Positions 53,556 to 64,000 of a DNA stretch of 64,000 bases are shown one piece after another; within the stretch, counting starts at the first letter, position 1; each line of letters begins with the position of its first letter. The translations under genes were made by a program, and so were the position numbers. Location: assembly GCF_003073045.1 (NCBI RefSeq), contig NC_037592.1, forward strand, positions 19,859,844 through 19,923,843, given 5' to 3'. A model generated the notes under the pieces. The model worked only from the letters and a program-made list of their open reading frames with translations, made no database searches and had not been told where the DNA came from. The stretch comes from Pomacea canaliculata. Its lineage: Eukaryota > Mollusca > Gastropoda > Architaenioglossa > Ampullariidae.

Positions 53556-56500
53556 TCCATGTTTGTTTTGTCTAGACGAGCCTGAAGATTGGCCTAACTC
53601 ACTAACGTTAATTAATTATACGCATTACTCAAATCCTGCGAAAGGTAAAATAATCCCTTTCTATGTGAAATGAAGAAAGGAAGCAAAGAAAGAAACCTGA
53701 AAGGTTTTGTAAAGAAGATAAAATGTTTATACACAGCCTAAACGGTACGTGCACACGATCCACACACCCACTGCCGCACACACACACACAAAAGCTGTCT
53801 TTATTGCCTCAGTCCTTTAGCTACAACAACATTCCATACGACAGCGCAATGGACCTTTTTGAACTATCAAGGTGGGTTGCAAAAAGAAAATTTGAAATAC
53901 TTTGCTTTTCGCACTCTCTTTTTATGATAAATGGCCTGATGGTGAACCTGAGGCAGAGACTGAACTGTTATTCAAAGACACAGCATAGAATTTCCCCTCA
54001 TTAGCTGTCAAGATAAAATGCTAAGTGCGGGTTAATTCTCATTACAATAGACCAAATCCGACAGGCTGTACGGTTAATTGCCCAAGAAAAAAGGCGATTT
54101 TTCGCTTGGCTGGTCCCTATCAAATTCTCGCAAAGAAAAGACGAACCAACCCCAAACTTAACACCACTGAAAACTAAACCACAGACGACCGAATAGCATA
54201 AGGTCTTAACTACTGTCGTAGGTACGGCCGGCGAGCTTGAGGAGACGACATACGCACTCCTGATTCCACCCCGGCTCTTGTATGGTAACTATGCCCACCC
54301 GCTGTGATTGTTTTGCTGCGACTTGAGCGTCGCAGGCACACAAAGACGACTACAACTATACATTCACAAACACCCGCTGGGACGTCCTCCCTTACTGGCC
54401 ATGTTTTCCTTGTCACGTGGTGGCGACAACTGATGACCTGTAGCCGCTGTCAATCAAGCACCAGCGAATGTCCAGCCAGAGGACCCGTCTGTGAACACAG
54501 CGCTTGACCACCCGTGAATACACTGCCCACATACATAAACTGTCTGGTGTGATGCAATAAAAACTGTACGTACCATTTCACACTCGACTGTATACTTATC
54601 TTTAAGTAAACAGTTTTCCCTATTCTATAAATCTCAGCAAAATCTGCAAGTGATTAAAATTCAGCTGCAGGGTACACACAATTGTATTTCTATAAGTCAG
54701 ACATGTGACCCTCGGGGTATAATTCGTTAGAGGTTAGCGACAAAACAGTAATGAAATTCAAAAAAAAGAGAAATTCCGGTGAACCTAGAAGATGCATCCA
54801 AGAAGATGCCCCTATAATATAATAGCAATAAAGTTAACATATGATACTATATCTCGGCCCTGTGAACAAGCTTAAGCTGCTCATAGGGTTTCCTGCAGAA
54901 TGCTTCTTTGGTATGAGTATTGGCAGTTACACGTGGAATATTTTTACACATTAAACATACATATTCACATTGTACACATTTATATATTTTTAATGTGTCT
55001 CAGATTCGCAGGAGATATGTTTGAAGGCTTAAATGAATTATGAAAATTGAACGCACAATAACAGGACTTTGTAAGAACTGTTGTATGTAAACAATAACCG
55101 CGACATTAACATGTCTGTTTAATGACTGCAGGTTCCTTTGAAAGGATATGCTGATTATTTGCTAAAAGAAATGGCAGTGAGCGTGCGGTATAATAAATCA
55201 TCATGGATGACACTGGGCATTATACTGTTTTGGCTTATGACATGTCACCTTCTTTGCCGTGGTGTCCTCTTCCCACCTTTTTTAAAAGAAAGAAGGAGTA
55301 AAGTTTTACAGCTAAGATTGCCTACTGTGTGACAAAATTAGAGCTTTTATTACACAGTGCTTATTAAACCTGCTCCAAAAATGTCTGGAGGCAATGTTTC
55401 AAAGGTTTTGTAAAGTATTAATATGCTGTAAGATCAGACAGTAATATCTTAGCTCAGTGGATGTCTTCCTCTACCACAGTCTCTCTACATTCAAATAACA
55501 TTCCTGTTCATCAGCGCCAATACTCAGACTCTGTCGGATGCAGGCACGCACGCGTATTCACTGTTTGCTGTAGAATTTAGTTTATATGCCAAAGCATTAG
55601 CCTTTAAAACGACCAAAAAAAGGGCGGGTAAAACGCTCATAACATGGGGAATTTCAGGTGGGCAGGTATGCATACGCACAGGTCGACGCTAGAGGTAATC
55701 TTTCCCCTTAGGCAGCCTTCAGTCAGGCACAGCATGTAGCCGTTAGAGTTTCGGGTAGAGTGGAGCACACAGCGGGTGAAACATTTCATGGAAGCTAAAT
55801 ACTTTAAGAAAAGCAGTGCTGTGATGTTTCACTTCTAGACACAGACTGCTGCTAGCACTAATACATTTATTAATTCATTTACATATGCAATTATTCACTC
55901 CCCTCAAGTTCTCCCATGAATACTTAGTTGTAAGACAATCCATTAATTCATTCGCACTGTGTTTCCGTGCATTATTATTTTCTGTGTGTCTTCTGTGACC
56001 TAGAACACCAAACAGGCGGATACACAAACCTAAACTCCCCAGATGGATTGACTGAGGGTAAGGACCGACAAATGCTGACAGACTGATCCATTTTGTTTAT
56101 TTGATATTCTCTCTGTCGCGTATCGCATTCGGGCACAGCAAGACTCGCACTCTCCCAGACACACTCACAACCACACACACGCGCCCGAAGCGAGCAACAA
56201 AGCCAATCACTTAACGCATAGACGAGAGGACAATACAACACGCAAGTTTATTGGCGTTACCCAAACTAAGACTCGCCAACTTCAAAGGACGGGAAAGAAA
56301 AAAGAAAAAAAAAAAAAAAAGAAAACGAAACAGGCATGAAATCAAAACTACAAAGTAACCCGACTGAAAGGAGAGATTCCCCCCCCCCTTTCCGGGAAAA
56401 AAAATTCCGCAAACAGTCAAGTACACCCCCTGAACAAACTCAAGGTCCCGAATGTTCACTGTAACAACACAGTTTATCCACCTCCCTGACTTCTGCCAGA

Positions 56501-57474
56501 GGCGATGCAAAGCTGACCTCGCCACGTCCAGTAACCACGTCACACTGTCGCTTACTGCCCTGTGGCCTGACAATTCACACAGTTCTGGTGTCTTGGAATT
56601 TGGCCGCTGGTCGGTAGTCCAAGCGTACCCTTCTGAGCTTTGAGAAGGATGCCTTTCCTTACACCTGCCGTCTCCCGTTTCAGCGCGTTCTTCGGAGCCC
56701 AATCGGCTCGTGATATACCAGCTACCACCCGCAGAAAATGCCAGAGAAAAAAACCTCTGCGAGGACACTTCCCATCCCAGGAAAAAGCACACAGCCTCTC
56801 TGGTACACCAACGCCCTCCCGTACCAAAGCTCTTCTATCTATTTACCTTTGTCTTTAAAGTGAGAGACACGGTCGTCTTGTATGACTGTCACCGTAGACA
56901 CATTCTAATCACCAGCATCTGGGAGTCACAGAAGTCCTATCTCACAAATGTTTCACAAACATATATAGAAGCCGAAGGTTTGCTCGTTGTGAGAAGTTAA
57001 AATAGTACTATTTATTATGTATTGTTGCATCAGCTTAATGACATGTGGTTGTAATGAGTGTGTGCACAAGAGATGGGTTCATGTGTCTATGTGTCTGCCT
57101 GCCGCGCTATAGATTTTTTTACAGATAATACAAAGGTGGTGTATGACTGGCTCTGACTGTTCTAGAAAATTTGTGGAATGAGGATGTATCAATGAAAATA
57201 TAATCGTTTTATGAATGAATGTGTTACATAAAACATCGTAGAATTGTGACTAGATACACCACCACCACACATCCACCACCACCACCACCATCACTACCAC
57301 CACCACCACCACCACCAATAGTGTATGGCAAAGGTTTAGCGACCAGTGTGAAGGGAGGGGGATGTACCCAGCACCAGGCAGGCGGGCCCACGCCGGCGCA
57401 GCTCTGACGCAAGGTGCCTTTAACACCGAGGTTACTCCGAGAAGACCCAGTGTGTGAGAAGGAACACTCGTAAA
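53556..57474. other. Intergenic; 5' flank of the glycosyltransferase gene
   Basis: No gene was recognised. 56150-56870 is richer in CG and gives open frames on both strands through composition, including a minus-strand frame of 193 codons that contains long homopolymers. There is an A-rich run at 56298-56318 and a CCA microsatellite at 57258-57318. The glycosyltransferase promoter is presumably in the last kilobase. Confidence 0.3.
57258..57318. repeat. (CCA)n microsatellite
   Basis: About 60 bases of imperfect CAC/CCA triplets, about 160 bases before the glycosyltransferase start codon. Confidence 0.9.
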
Positions 57475-60400
57475 ATGGGACCGAGATGTAGCAGGTCGAG
57501 GCTGAGATTTCTGTGGATGTTGCTCAGTTTTTTCATGGGATGTTGTTTCTTAGGCGTGTTCGTCCCATGGATGGTAACTGATGTGCGGCACATTCAGTAC
57601 ATCGGCGTTGACTGTAAGTAGTTTAGAGAACACGTTCTGATGATGAGGAGAAATCAGAACATTAAACATTTTTTCTGGGAAATATTTTATCACCAGGAGA
57701 TAAACACCAGAGCCAGTAAAATAAAGATTATCAATAGATGCTCTAAAATCCATAAAAACAGGAAGACAAGAAGCATTTCACATTCCGAGTGCTCACAGCA
57801 AAGGACTATATCATTACTTCTGTTGCACAGAATATAGTTTCTAGCCTTAGCTTAGATTACCTTGCAGTTTCACAATAACAACAACAAAAGGAAGCCAAAC
57901 AAGGGTAAACATCTACAAATTCCTTTCATTGTCATATAAAATATTTGACAGCTTTTAATGCAGTAATTTCACATAGCAATCTTTGATACCTGTGTAAATT
58001 TTATGGGCTAAGTAAATGATGATAAAGGGCTGAGAAAAGTATTTAAAAGCTAAGGTTTTTAACTTGAACTGTAATTGACTGTGCAACCCCACAAAACAGA
58101 AAGATGTATTTGAATATTTGTGAAAACGGAAGTGTCATGTACTCTTTCTACTGGAGGCATATTGGGTAGTTAATTCTGAGAACTTCATAAAATCATGTTT
58201 GGGATATACTTCTTAGCTGGTAATAATACTATTAAGAAGGGTGTAGCAATTTTTCTTGATAGAACATGTGAATTTAAGTCATTAATATGGATCCAAATGG
58301 TAGTTTTATGTTGTTAGATGCGAAAAGTTTAGGTAAAAGTATAACTCTGGCCAATAAATACGGTCCCAGTGATGTATATCAACCATTATTCTTCTCCAAA
58401 GTCTTCTAACTCTTTGAAGATATGGAACTTTTACAGATGAGTGTTGGGGAGACTGCAATGTGATCAGTTTAGATACTCACATAGATGCCAGAAGTTATAA
58501 TAATTATGTCAATCGCCCACAAGGTCGTAACAGGCTAAACGAAACAATTAACTTGGGATTGGTGGACACATGGCATGAAATGTTTCCAGACAAGAAAAGA
58601 TATACTTGGAGAAATTTAACTCAGTCCAAGGAAACTTCCTAGATTACTTTTTAAGTTCAGAAAAACTGTTTCCTGAAGTTAATTTTGTCAAACTTTTACC
58701 AGGCTACCAGGAATTATCACCCTATATTTACTGTCAAGACTTAATCACGCCTCAAACACAGACCTAAGAAATACCAATTCCTTTAAATGGGATATTGATA
58801 CTGTCAAACTGATTATTGATGTTAAAAACAGTATGCAATATGAGTCTATAACTAGAATAACATTAATGATATTTCTTATGAACACACTGAATTTGTAATT
58901 TGTAAGACCAACCTTTTTTTTTTAAAAAGAAACATTGCTTATAAAAATTATAGATAGAACTACTCCTCCTATATGCCTAACGAAGAAGAAAAAAGAACGT
59001 CAGTTGAGAAAATTAAAAAAAAAAATGGAATAAAACAAGAATTTAAATGAAACTGCAGTGCAGATATTACATCAAAAACAACTTTGACAAAAGGAAAAAA
59101 GAAAAAAACTAATCGGTATAATGGTTCGCTCAAGGGTGCAGTGGGTACACCAAGAAGAGAAATAAAATACTTATGTGACTTTGAAAGTAGAAATTTCTTA
59201 TCGAAGATCATGTGTTTCCGGGCGAAAGAAAATGAAAAGGCTATTAAAGAGGAGAATGAAGTGGTGAACGAACGAAACAAATGCTTTCTATTTACTGCCA
59301 GCAGGATGTAATACTGTAATCATAGGTGCCAAGTACTTTGGTTCAAAATGAAGTGAAATGAAATAAAAAAGAAACTAGTTTACTAGAAGAACCTTTGATA
59401 TATAACAAGTACATACAACACTATTGTTAAAGAAGAAAAACAAAAGCCCTGGCAGTGATGGATTTGTCAAGTGATGTGAACTTGCCTTAGTGTGGGGAAA
59501 TACGCCTTATAAACCCTGTTCTATTCTATAATTTATGATTTATAATATATATATATTAATACCACCAACGTTTTACCAATGCTTTAAAGTATTCTCTTAA
59601 AAAGTTAGCATTTAACAATCTAATAAGTATAGGCAGAGAAAAATCTTGCTCAAATTGTTAGAGGATGTTACATCAAGGATCGAGATAGGGTGGTCTAGAG
59701 CCGCGGTTCTCAAACGGTGGGAACGTTGCACCCCCACAAGGGGGGCACGAAGGTGGTCATTTTTTAAAAGTTTCTTATACCGGTATTAGTAAAATTAGCT
59801 TACATTGCTGGCTAAGGGGGGCGCGCGGACGTACCTTTGTTTGTCAGTGGGGCGTCACAAGTAAAAGGTTGAGAACCACTGGTCTAGAGTTTCCTCTATA
59901 GGAAGTGTAATCTCTCAGACTTAAGGTACCGTAAAATGTCGGATTTTAGGGTGTGTAATCTCTCGGACTTTAGGTTGTTGTTGTTGTTGTTTGTTGTTGT
60001 TGTTCTTCTTCTTCTTCTTCTTCTAGCGTGTTGTTAAAGGCTTAGTCTTCATTTCTACTTCAGATCTTCTGGCCAGAGACGATATTTACAATCGTCTGCT
60101 GTGTACTCTTGACTTACCCGTTCTGCCGCATTGTTTTAAGCTTTTGCTGTGTTTTTTAATAAAGAAAATAAGTGATTCATTCACGAAGACGTAATATTTT
60201 ACAATGAGTGAAGAACAGTAACCAGGAGTTTAAAATATGGATGGGCTGAATTATGAGCTGCCTGGTGGTGATATTTTATATTGGGTAATATTTATAGAAT
60301 GTAATTTACCTGTTTTGTTCAGCTACTTGTTGATATGATAATTGGAAATCTGCGCCGAAAATAAGAAATAATCATATTGTTTAATATTTGCCGAGCTCAG

Positions 60401-63400
60401 ATAGGCACATACACATTGGAAGGTGGCACCTTGCAAGTACAGAAGAGATCACAAGAGGCTAGCAACACTTCATTTAATGTTTCCTGTTTTCCGTTTTTAG
60501 GCTAATGTCAACGATGTATGAGGTGGCTCTGATCCTGAACTTATAATTAGTGTCATTGTCTGGAATTGTCCATTTATCAATGTCCATTCATGCAAAAGAA
60601 GTATGAATGGATCAAATAATATTCAAAATAAGCGGAGTTAAAGTAATAAGTAGAGCCGATTTAGTACCTCGCCCAACCCAATCAGCAATGACATTCCCAA
60701 CGAACAAACATGATCGTTAGCGTATTATCATCAACACCATCTACAGATTAAATAAGTGATATTGAATACTTTTTCAAAGGATCATCTAGATAAGACAGAA
60801 GATAAATCAGAAAAATAGAATAATAAAGTCAAGAGATCAGTGCAAAGCAAGCAAAGGACATTTTGATGCTTTTTTGCTCAAAGCCGCTACAGATATGTAA
60901 TGTACCAATATAACTACGACACCACGGATGGACCATGGGGTTCGCATTAGTATTATCTAAAAATCTACCCTTACCACATCTACATAGCAGACGCCTGCGT
61001 GTCTGTGTCTTCCTGTGTTGCGCAGGTTTTAGCTTAATCTTTATTAAGCTGGGCTGGTATTCATGGCCATACTCACCTCTCGTTTGACTCCACGGTGAAA
61101 CTGTTACCGACTTCTCTCGGATTCATGAGTCACCTATGAAGGGCTATGGAACATTCAACACTATAGATAGAAAGATGCATTGTACGCACGATCAAGGCAC
61201 TGTAGGATGGCTGCAGCAACTCAATACTCTTCTAAAATCAAGTGGGTAGCTTTTTCCCACGACGGTTGGTGTGCGCATGGTTGCCCTCTGTAGCCAGCGC
61301 TGTTCAACGAATATCTGGCGAAGATCATGTGGGATACACCCCAGGACCATCACTCTCCGTTTCGATTGGAGGTGTGTGTGGGGGAGGGGGACCACTCAGT
61401 TACCTCCGCTTTCCCGACGACACTGATTTGAATGCGGGGATCAGCAGCGAGTTACAAACCCTCACTGACAAACTCGCCGCCAGTGCGAGTACATGTGAGG
61501 TAGAGATGTACATGGACAAATGCAAAGTCATGGTGAGCACCACTAGATTTACCAAAGCAGTGATTCGAATGAATGGAGTACAGCTGGAGAAGTTGCAGAA
61601 TGTCAGCAGCTGAAAAGGTAATGACCAGGCTCCACAAAATTTAGAACAGAAGAAATGATTGCTTCCGCACCAAACCGAGGCCTTACTAATCTCTCTTGTT
61701 GTGTCCGTCATGCTATACTATTGAACGAAGAAGACCGTAGTCGGATCCAAGAGCTCGAAATGAAATATTTCAGGAAACTCCTCCGGATCTCCTATAGGGA
61801 GCAGAAGACGAGAGACTTCATCCGCAACGTTGTCAGCTGCCTCTGGCCTCTGCTCGCCATTGTCAAGCGACAGAAACTGAAGTTGTTTGATGACGGACGA
61901 CAGGACACCCTGCTGAAGACGGACCTCCACGTTTACGTTGAAGACGGCCGACGCCGAGGCAAGCAGAAGAAAATGGGTGAAGAAAGTGGACCAACTCTTC
62001 ACTAAAAGACCTTCTCCCTCGGGAAATGACCGGCCCCGCTAGAGATTTGTGCTTTTAAAAAATTACTCTTGATACAGGTTGAATAACGTATCTGAAAATG
62101 TAATATAATATTGTCCTCAGGCTGTCTGCTTACAGGAGATCGAAAGATTTAGCAACGGGTAAAAAGTACCGAAGAATAACTACTGGGAAAAACTAATTTA
62201 AAGTGATTAATGATTTTATCAAAAATCCTTCAAAAACCTTTGAAATTTTAATCGATTGCACAAAAAATTGAAAGAGTGTCAGGTAACAAGTACTTTATAA
62301 CTGACAATAATTTAAAAGCTCATGCTAGTACAATATATGAAGAAACCCAAAGCTGATGATGATGATGATGATGATGGTAAACATTCTACAGCTTGGAATA
62401 CTTATATATCAACAGTTTTAAAGAAAAATGTTTAGGTGTGTTGCTTTTAATAAATGTGTTTTTAATGATAAGAAAAGATAAATAGTCTTCTGTAAATGTT
62501 TGAAATGAAAGAATATTTTCTTTTACAGCTATTGTGAGTAGTTCCGGATGGCTAAATCTATGCCACAGAGAAACTGTTAGACATAACAGTAACATCTTTC
62601 AAGGGTGTGACGTCAGCTTGCATCGCCTGTTACAGTCCCCCTACAGCCTGACTGTCAACATCCCATGCCCTCCTGTTGTCACGACGCCTGAAGCTGGAGC
62701 CGCAGGAAATTCTACTGAAGACACCTTGAAGATTCCTGACGATCAGTTTGGACCAAAAATCATGTGCAGCGAACAATACAGGGTGATATCAATCAACTCC
62801 AGATTCTCGTTTCCTTTCGGGAACCCATGTCTGAAAGAGTTTATCGCTGGACACTGCTTCGATGAAGGCTTTCTTGTTCCAAGGATCGTGCACTACGTTT
62901 GGTTTACGAATCATTCACTCGATGTTTACACTTTTATTAGTGTTCTGAGCGCCTACAGGTAAGCAGTTTTCGTGGAATGGAGTTTTTAACGCTTTCATGA
63001 ACAAGGTCATGAATAGGATTCATTGGTTTTAAACATGAATAAAAAATCATGGCTGAATGTCAAAATTGTCCGGAAACAGTCTGGACAGTCTTCCTGTTCC
63101 TCTCAGACCATCAAACTCATCGAAAAGCATGCTATCTTGGATGTTTTTTTTTAGTCAAGGCCTAAGAAACTGAGAACATGTAACGCCAGACAATATATAT
63201 AATGGTATTAAACTATTATGGAATGTAAAAGAAAACAAGGACATGGTCTGAAGAACCAGGGCTTTATTAACATGATACAGAAGGTCAAAAACAAAACAAA
63301 CCCTCACAATATGTTGATTGAATGCAGCGCCTCGCACATATATTGATATTCGAAAACTAAGCTTTGGCAGATATCTTGGAAACGATGAACCTTTTGTACA

Positions 63401-63589
63401 GGTTCCTGAACCCGTGCTTGATCCTTGTACACGCTGACCTGCTGCCCACTGGTGTTTACTGGCGAGCCCTGCGCCTCCTGGTCCCTCTCATCGTGCATGT
63501 GCAGCGGCAGCCACCAGCAAGAGTCTTTGGGAAGCTGCTGGGATTTGTGCAGCACCAAGCGGACATCGCAAGGCTAGAGGCTCTGCGAG
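57475..63589 (+). CDS. Type II membrane glycosyltransferase (GT32/Gly_transf_sug-like), 5' part
   Basis: Exons 57475-57613, 62529-62958 and 63402-63589 join in matching phases (1, 2, 1), giving 252 residues so far. Exon 1 encodes a short basic cytoplasmic start (MGPRCSRSRLRF) and a hydrophobic anchor at about 13-33, typical of Golgi transferases. Exon 2 begins with a cysteine-containing stem carrying an NST sequon. It reaches the sugar-transferase core at PRIVHYVWFTNHSLDVYTFI. Exon 3 continues RFLNPCLILVHADLLPTGVY, then VQRQPPARVFGKLLGFVQHQ and ADIARLEALR. That is the segment that precedes the donor-binding DXD helix in Gly_transf_sug proteins. The last exon ends at G/GTAAGT, and the DXD exon was not found in the remaining 410 bases, so the gene continues past the edge. 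Donor and acceptor sugars are unknown. Intron 1 (4.9 kb) contains retroelements and a hAT derivative. Confidence 0.85.
58420..59690 (+). pseudogene. L1/Tx1-like LINE ORF2 fragment
   Basis: GDCNVISLDTHIDARSYNNY, then NRPQGRNRLNETINLGLVDT and WHEMFPDKKRYTWRN are the GDFN and RYTWR segments of an L1-type endonuclease. The region after 58640 keeps the ARLDYFLxS equivalent in another frame. At about 59435-59465 KKNKSPGSDGFV equals the KSPGxDG start of the reverse transcriptase. An RGC-like block near 59660 precedes the hAT insertion. Frames are broken throughout. Sense to the host gene, in its intron 1. Confidence 0.7.
59693..59889 (+). mobile_element. Short hAT derivative (MITE-like) with 8-bp target duplication
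   Basis: The element at 59701-59881 (181 bp) starts CCGCGGTTCTCAAAC and ends GGTTGAGAACCACTG. It is flanked by identical GTCTAGAG copies at 59693-59700 and 59882-59889. Its left side (ACGAAGGTGGTCATTTTTTA, then AAAGTTTCTTATACC) and right side (GCGCGGACGTACC and CACAAGTAAAAGGTTGAGAA) match the subterminal parts of the element at 33154-34406. It is therefore an internally deleted relative with no coding capacity. Confidence 0.92.
59973..60024. repeat. (TTG)n(TTC)n microsatellite
   Basis: TTG units switch to TTC units at about 60003. Just before it, GTGTAATCTCTC with GACTT appears twice about 50 bases apart (59908 and 59952). Confidence 0.9.
60025..61199. other. Glycosyltransferase intron 1, middle; nothing recognised
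   Basis: AT-rich intron sequence without recognisable transposon or coding similarity. Confidence 0.35.
61290..62010 (+). pseudogene. RTE-like LINE reverse-transcriptase fragment
   Basis: LFNEYLAKIMWDTPQDHHSP in one frame is followed in another by YLRFPDDTDLNAGISSELQT, where PDD stands in place of the catalytic ADD. Next come LTDKLAASASTCEVEMYMDK and MNGVQLEKLQNVSS. After a deletion of the KYLG region it continues with EDRSRIQELEMKYFRKLLRI, then SYREQKTRDFIRN and VKRQKLKLF. It matches the fragments at 20.2-20.8 and 47.2-47.7 kb. The catalytic change and shifts make it dead. Confidence 0.75.
62354..62376. repeat. (GAT)n microsatellite
   Basis: About seven to eight GAT units, about 150 bases upstream of glycosyltransferase exon 2. 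Confidence 0.9.
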
Positions 63590-64000
63590 GTAAGTGTCGC
63601 TGGACCCTGTCAAAGATGGCCGTCTTGTTGTCTCCATTTAAGACTTACAATGATTACAGCTAACTACGAAGATTGCGGCAGCAGATAAACCAAGCCTTCG
63701 TGACTTGTTTGTAAGGGAGTGAGGGATTGCAAGTTTTCCCATGTCGCGGGCACCTTGTGTGTGTATGTGTGGTGAGAGAGGCTGTGCACGTGTGCGCGTG
63801 AGTTCCTCTATACACGTAGAAATAAGGGAACTCGAACTCTTTATTGACTTTTGAGCATTAATGCTAATATAAAAAGGTGAGCCACGTTTCTTTACATTCA
63901 CACACATATATGTTCCCATTCACGTGCACGCATAAACATTCATATATATATATCAACACTTAAGAGGCAGCTTTATATTGGGGCTCTAAACGTATTACAT
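63590..64000. other. Glycosyltransferase intron 3 (partial)
   Basis: Starts with GTAAGT. No YGGxYLDxD-type exon was seen on the plus strand up to the window edge, so the next coding exon lies outside. A TA/CA-rich stretch lies at 63895-63950. Confidence 0.6.

Noticed and set aside
55134..55181. Exon-like stretch AG/VPLKGYADYLLKEMA/GTGAGC
   Set aside because: Good acceptor and donor bases surround 15 open codons, but no neighbouring exons, homology or consistent phase partner were found.
56211..56792. 193-codon minus-strand frame in GC-rich sequence
   Set aside because: It includes homopolymer-coded Phe and Gly runs, overlaps open frames in other phases and has no recognisable motif; it is explained by composition.

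Overview
This 64 kb window is eukaryotic nuclear DNA. Genes are split by GT-AG introns, coding density is low (about 4-5% of bases), microsatellites are present, and there are many decayed non-LTR retrotransposons (RTE-like, CR1/L2-like, an RNase H-bearing I/Nimb-like group, L1-like), DNA transposons (hAT, Tc1/mariner, a THAP/P-like group) and a tRNA-derived SINE. This mix, with an invertebrate GPR19-type receptor and a sugar-binding-domain glycosyltransferase of a kind common in snails, fits a mollusc, probably a gastropod. That assignment is inference.

Genes, left to right. (1) 680-1558 (-): first coding exon of a GPR19-like class A GPCR, TM1-TM6; the remaining exon(s) are not recognised before the window edge. 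(2) 9388-24603 (+): a complete seven-exon CD9/CD63-type tetraspanin, all introns phase 0. Exon 4 is one base short, which breaks the reading frame. (3) 37828-46286 (+): a complete seven-exon MGAT4C-like N-acetylglucosaminyltransferase of 486 residues, assembled by matching intron phases. (4) 50737-51852 (-): an uncharacterised acidic, Ser/Glu-rich protein of about 371 residues with a 43-residue tandem duplication; its stop codon lies at the edge of a LINE tail. (5) 57475-63589 and beyond (+): the first three coding exons of a type II membrane glycosyltransferase resembling the GT32/Gly_transf_sug group; the catalytic DXD exon lies past the right edge. A sixth candidate, a TATA/CCAAT-type promoter with a short first exon at 12189-12409, is weak.

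Layout of the rest. 1.6-9.4 kb is intergenic, with LINE fragments, two small tandem arrays and a 1.5 kb P-like element carrying a THAP relic. Tetraspanin introns hold a Tc1/mariner relic, a CR1-like RT fragment, a nested mosaic of three LINE pieces, a SINE and an unclassified repeat. 24.6-37.8 kb is intergenic and holds a CR1-like element, a hairpin and a hAT element with a perfect 8-bp target duplication. The MGAT4C-like intron 1 holds two LINE fragments. 46.3-57.5 kb carries LINE ends, a second copy of the unclassified repeat and a second THAP relic. The last gene's intron 1 contains L1-like and RTE-like debris and a 181-bp internally deleted relative of the hAT element.

Two of the genes are Golgi-type glycosyltransferases, but nothing suggests an operon-like or otherwise coordinated system. 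I found no CRISPR array, virus, rRNA or canonical tRNA gene, and no convincing new multi-gene system. The observations most worth following up are the broken tetraspanin exon, the related hAT pair, the THAP-element family and the LINE tail at the 3' end of the unknown gene.
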